DNA of 64,000 nucleotides from Nonomuraea coxensis DSM 45129 (GTDB lineage Bacteria > Actinomycetota > Actinomycetes > Streptosporangiales > Streptosporangiaceae). The translations under genes and the position numbers were made by a program. This document shows, piece by piece, positions 62,874 through 64,000 of the stretch. The notes beneath the pieces are model-generated. The model did not search any database. It was not told where the DNA came from and saw only the letters and a list, made by a program, of their open reading frames with translations. The DNA lies in contig NZ_CP068985.1 of the NCBI RefSeq assembly GCF_019397265.1, positions 1,836,001 through 1,900,000 on the forward strand, in the 5' to 3' direction. How positions within the stretch are numbered: position 1 is the first letter of the stretch; each line of letters starts with the position of its first letter.

Positions 62874-63890
62874 CACGAGCGCCGCCGCCCACTTGGCACT
62901 CGGATCGCTGTCGATCAGCAACGCCCGCGCCAGCAGACTCAACGGAATGGCCAGAATCGCGCCCAGCGGCCCGAGCACGAACGTCCACAACAACAACGAC
63001 ATGAACGTCATGGTCGTCGAGAGCCCCACCGCGTCCCCCAGGAACTTGGGCAGGATGAACGACTGCGTGACCACGTTGATGACGATGTAGGCGACGATGA
63101 CCAGCACCATCGTCTTCACCCCGCCGTCCAGCAGCGCCAGCATCGCGGGCGGCACCAGCCCGATCACGAACCCCACGTTCGGGATGTAGTTGGTGATGAG
63201 CGCCAGCACCCCCCACAGCAGCGGAAGCGGCACCTGCAGAATCGACAGGGCGATGACGTCGAGCACCGCGTTCAGCAATCCGAAGACCGTGGAGACGATC
63301 AGATAGCGCCGCGTCTTGTGCGCGAACGTCCCCAACGCCGTCACCAGCTGCCCCCGGTTGCGTTTGCCGGCGGTGAGGATCTTCGCCGTCATCGGCGCGT
63401 CCAGGCACATCGCCAGCAACAGCACCACGATGAGGAACAACGCTGTCAGAACGCCGAGCAGGCTCCCCAGCAGGGTCTGCGCCACTCCCAGCAGAGCGCT
63501 GGGATCGAACGCCTGCAGCGCCCGGCTGAGCACCTCGTTGCTGAGCCCGTACGAGCTCGCCTGCTTCTGCGCGTCCGCGAGCAGCTCCTGGAACTGGTTG
63601 GTGTAGCCGGGGAGCAGCGAGGTGAGCTGCATGACCGAGATGGTCAGGATGCCCACCATGCCCAGCAGCACCATCACCACGATCAGGAAGGGCACGGCGA
63701 CCTGCAGCCAGGCGGGCGCCCGCCTCGCGGCCAGCCACCCGCGCACGGGCGCGACCGCGATGACGAGGACCAGGGCCAGCACGACGGGCCCCACGATCGA
63801 GCTGACCTCGCGCAGGCCGAACAGGGTGACCACCGCACCGGCGATGCCCACGAGGATGACGAGTGCCCTGGGCAGGGGTTGATCTAGCAC
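62847..63890 (-). CDS. AI-2E family membrane protein
   Basis: A second, 347-residue AI-2E/PerM-type protein with the same topology as the one at 8854-9924 but only distantly similar: N-terminal helix pair, helix at about 65-85, a soluble segment (QFQELLADAQKQASSYGLSNEVLSR in part) and a C-terminal helix block with TNYIPNVGFVIGLVPPAMLALLDGG and FILPKFLGDAVGLST. GTG 63890. Its 3' end overlaps the corrected end of the frameshifted AraC gene by 27 bases. Confidence 0.86.
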   Translation of the reverse strand: MLDQPLPRALVILVGIAGAVVTLFGLREVSSIVGPVVLALVLVIAVAPVRGWLAARRAPAWLQVAVPFLIVVMVLLGMVGILTISVMQLTSLLPGYTNQFQELLADAQKQASSYGLSNEVLSRALQAFDPSALLGVAQTLLGSLLGVLTALFLIVVLLLAMCLDAPMTAKILTAGKRNRGQLVTALGTFAHKTRRYLIVSTVFGLLNAVLDVIALSILQVPLPLLWGVLALITNYIPNVGFVIGLVPPAMLALLDGGVKTMVLVIVAYIVINVVTQSFILPKFLGDAVGLSTTMTFMSLLLWTFVLGPLGAILAIPLSLLARALLIDSDPSAKWAAALVSGKVPRDE

Positions 63891-64000
63891 TCCCGGTTCC
63901 TACCCCGCGCGGGCGGAAGGAGCCGCCGATTTGACGGTTGCGAGGAGCGTACATAGAGTTCACCAGTCCCGAGAGGACGGCGGTGATCGCCGGACTCCCT
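63891..64000. other. Upstream region of the AI-2E gene and possible start of a rightward gene
   Basis: 110 bases. AGAGGA at about 63971-63977 followed by GTG 63983 (codons GTG ATC GCC GGA CTC CCT) could start a rightward gene cut off by the window end. Too short to judge. Confidence 0.25.

Overview
The window is chromosomal DNA from a very GC-rich actinobacterium. GTG and TTG starts are common, genes are linked by 4-base ATGA/GTGA overlaps, and third codon positions are almost all G or C. The gene content (tsf-pyrH-frr-cdsA-rlmN, DivIVA-repeat protein, SARP regulator, two GH18 chitinases, an Erm methylase) suits a mycelial soil genus. Streptosporangiaceae (Nonomuraea-like) is my best guess, but this is inference and no rRNA is present to confirm it. 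I saw no tRNA, rRNA, CRISPR array, transposase or phage gene.

Layout. 1-5.8 kb: translation and lipid housekeeping (tsf, pyrH, frr, cdsA, a Sufu-domain protein, rlmN). 5.8-9.9 kb: a small ABC exporter, a DivIVA-repeat protein, a HAD hydrolase, an internally deleted GNAT and an AI-2E family membrane protein. 10-24.8 kb: two divergent operons. The leftward one carries iolC, a Cgl0159-type aldolase, iolB and iolD (myo-inositol catabolism). The rightward one has eight overlapping genes: a complete sugar ABC importer with its own ATPase, a PHP hydrolase, an IolE-like isomerase/dehydratase, a Gfo/Idh/MocA dehydrogenase and a GH38 alpha-mannosidase. Read together they look like one pathway that imports a glycosylated inositol or inositol phosphate, trims it and burns the inositol ring. 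The shared 200-bp promoter region carries GACAT/ATGTC inverted repeats that could coordinate the two sides. 24.8-26 kb: a PD-(D/E)XK/Rpn-like hypothetical gene and a decayed tandem copy of its 3' end.

26-38.1 kb is nitrogen catabolism: a PucR-type regulator divergent from a ureohydrolase, an NCS1 permease and a cyclase-family hydrolase, then an Lrp regulator divergent from an aminobutyraldehyde-dehydrogenase-like gene, a PotABCD-type polyamine importer and a PuuB-like FAD oxidase. Together these would take up putrescine-like amines and oxidise them toward GABA. 38.1-51.7 kb is accessory: a lipoprotein with a beta-lactamase fold but no catalytic Ser/Lys, a 15-bp tandem repeat, a SARP regulator with an MFS exporter, a compact P450 coupled to a PEP-mutase-like enzyme, a glycosyltransferase, several membrane proteins and an orphan histidine kinase preceded by three strong palindromes.

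51.9-57 kb encodes secreted polymer degradation: an M14 carboxypeptidase with a textbook terminator, then two translationally coupled GH18 chitinases behind a TTAG-AAA-TTT-CTAA operator candidate. 57-64 kb holds an orphan NarG-like fragment protein, a multi-pass glycosyltransferase, an erm-type 23S rRNA methylase, a prenyltransferase-like protein, a frameshifted AraC regulator and a second AI-2E protein. The most interesting signal is upstream of erm: a promoter whose predicted start falls on the ATG of a 21-codon leader peptide with an Arg-Ile-Arg motif, followed by hairpins, one of which buries the erm ribosome binding site. This looks like an undescribed macrolide-responsive attenuator.
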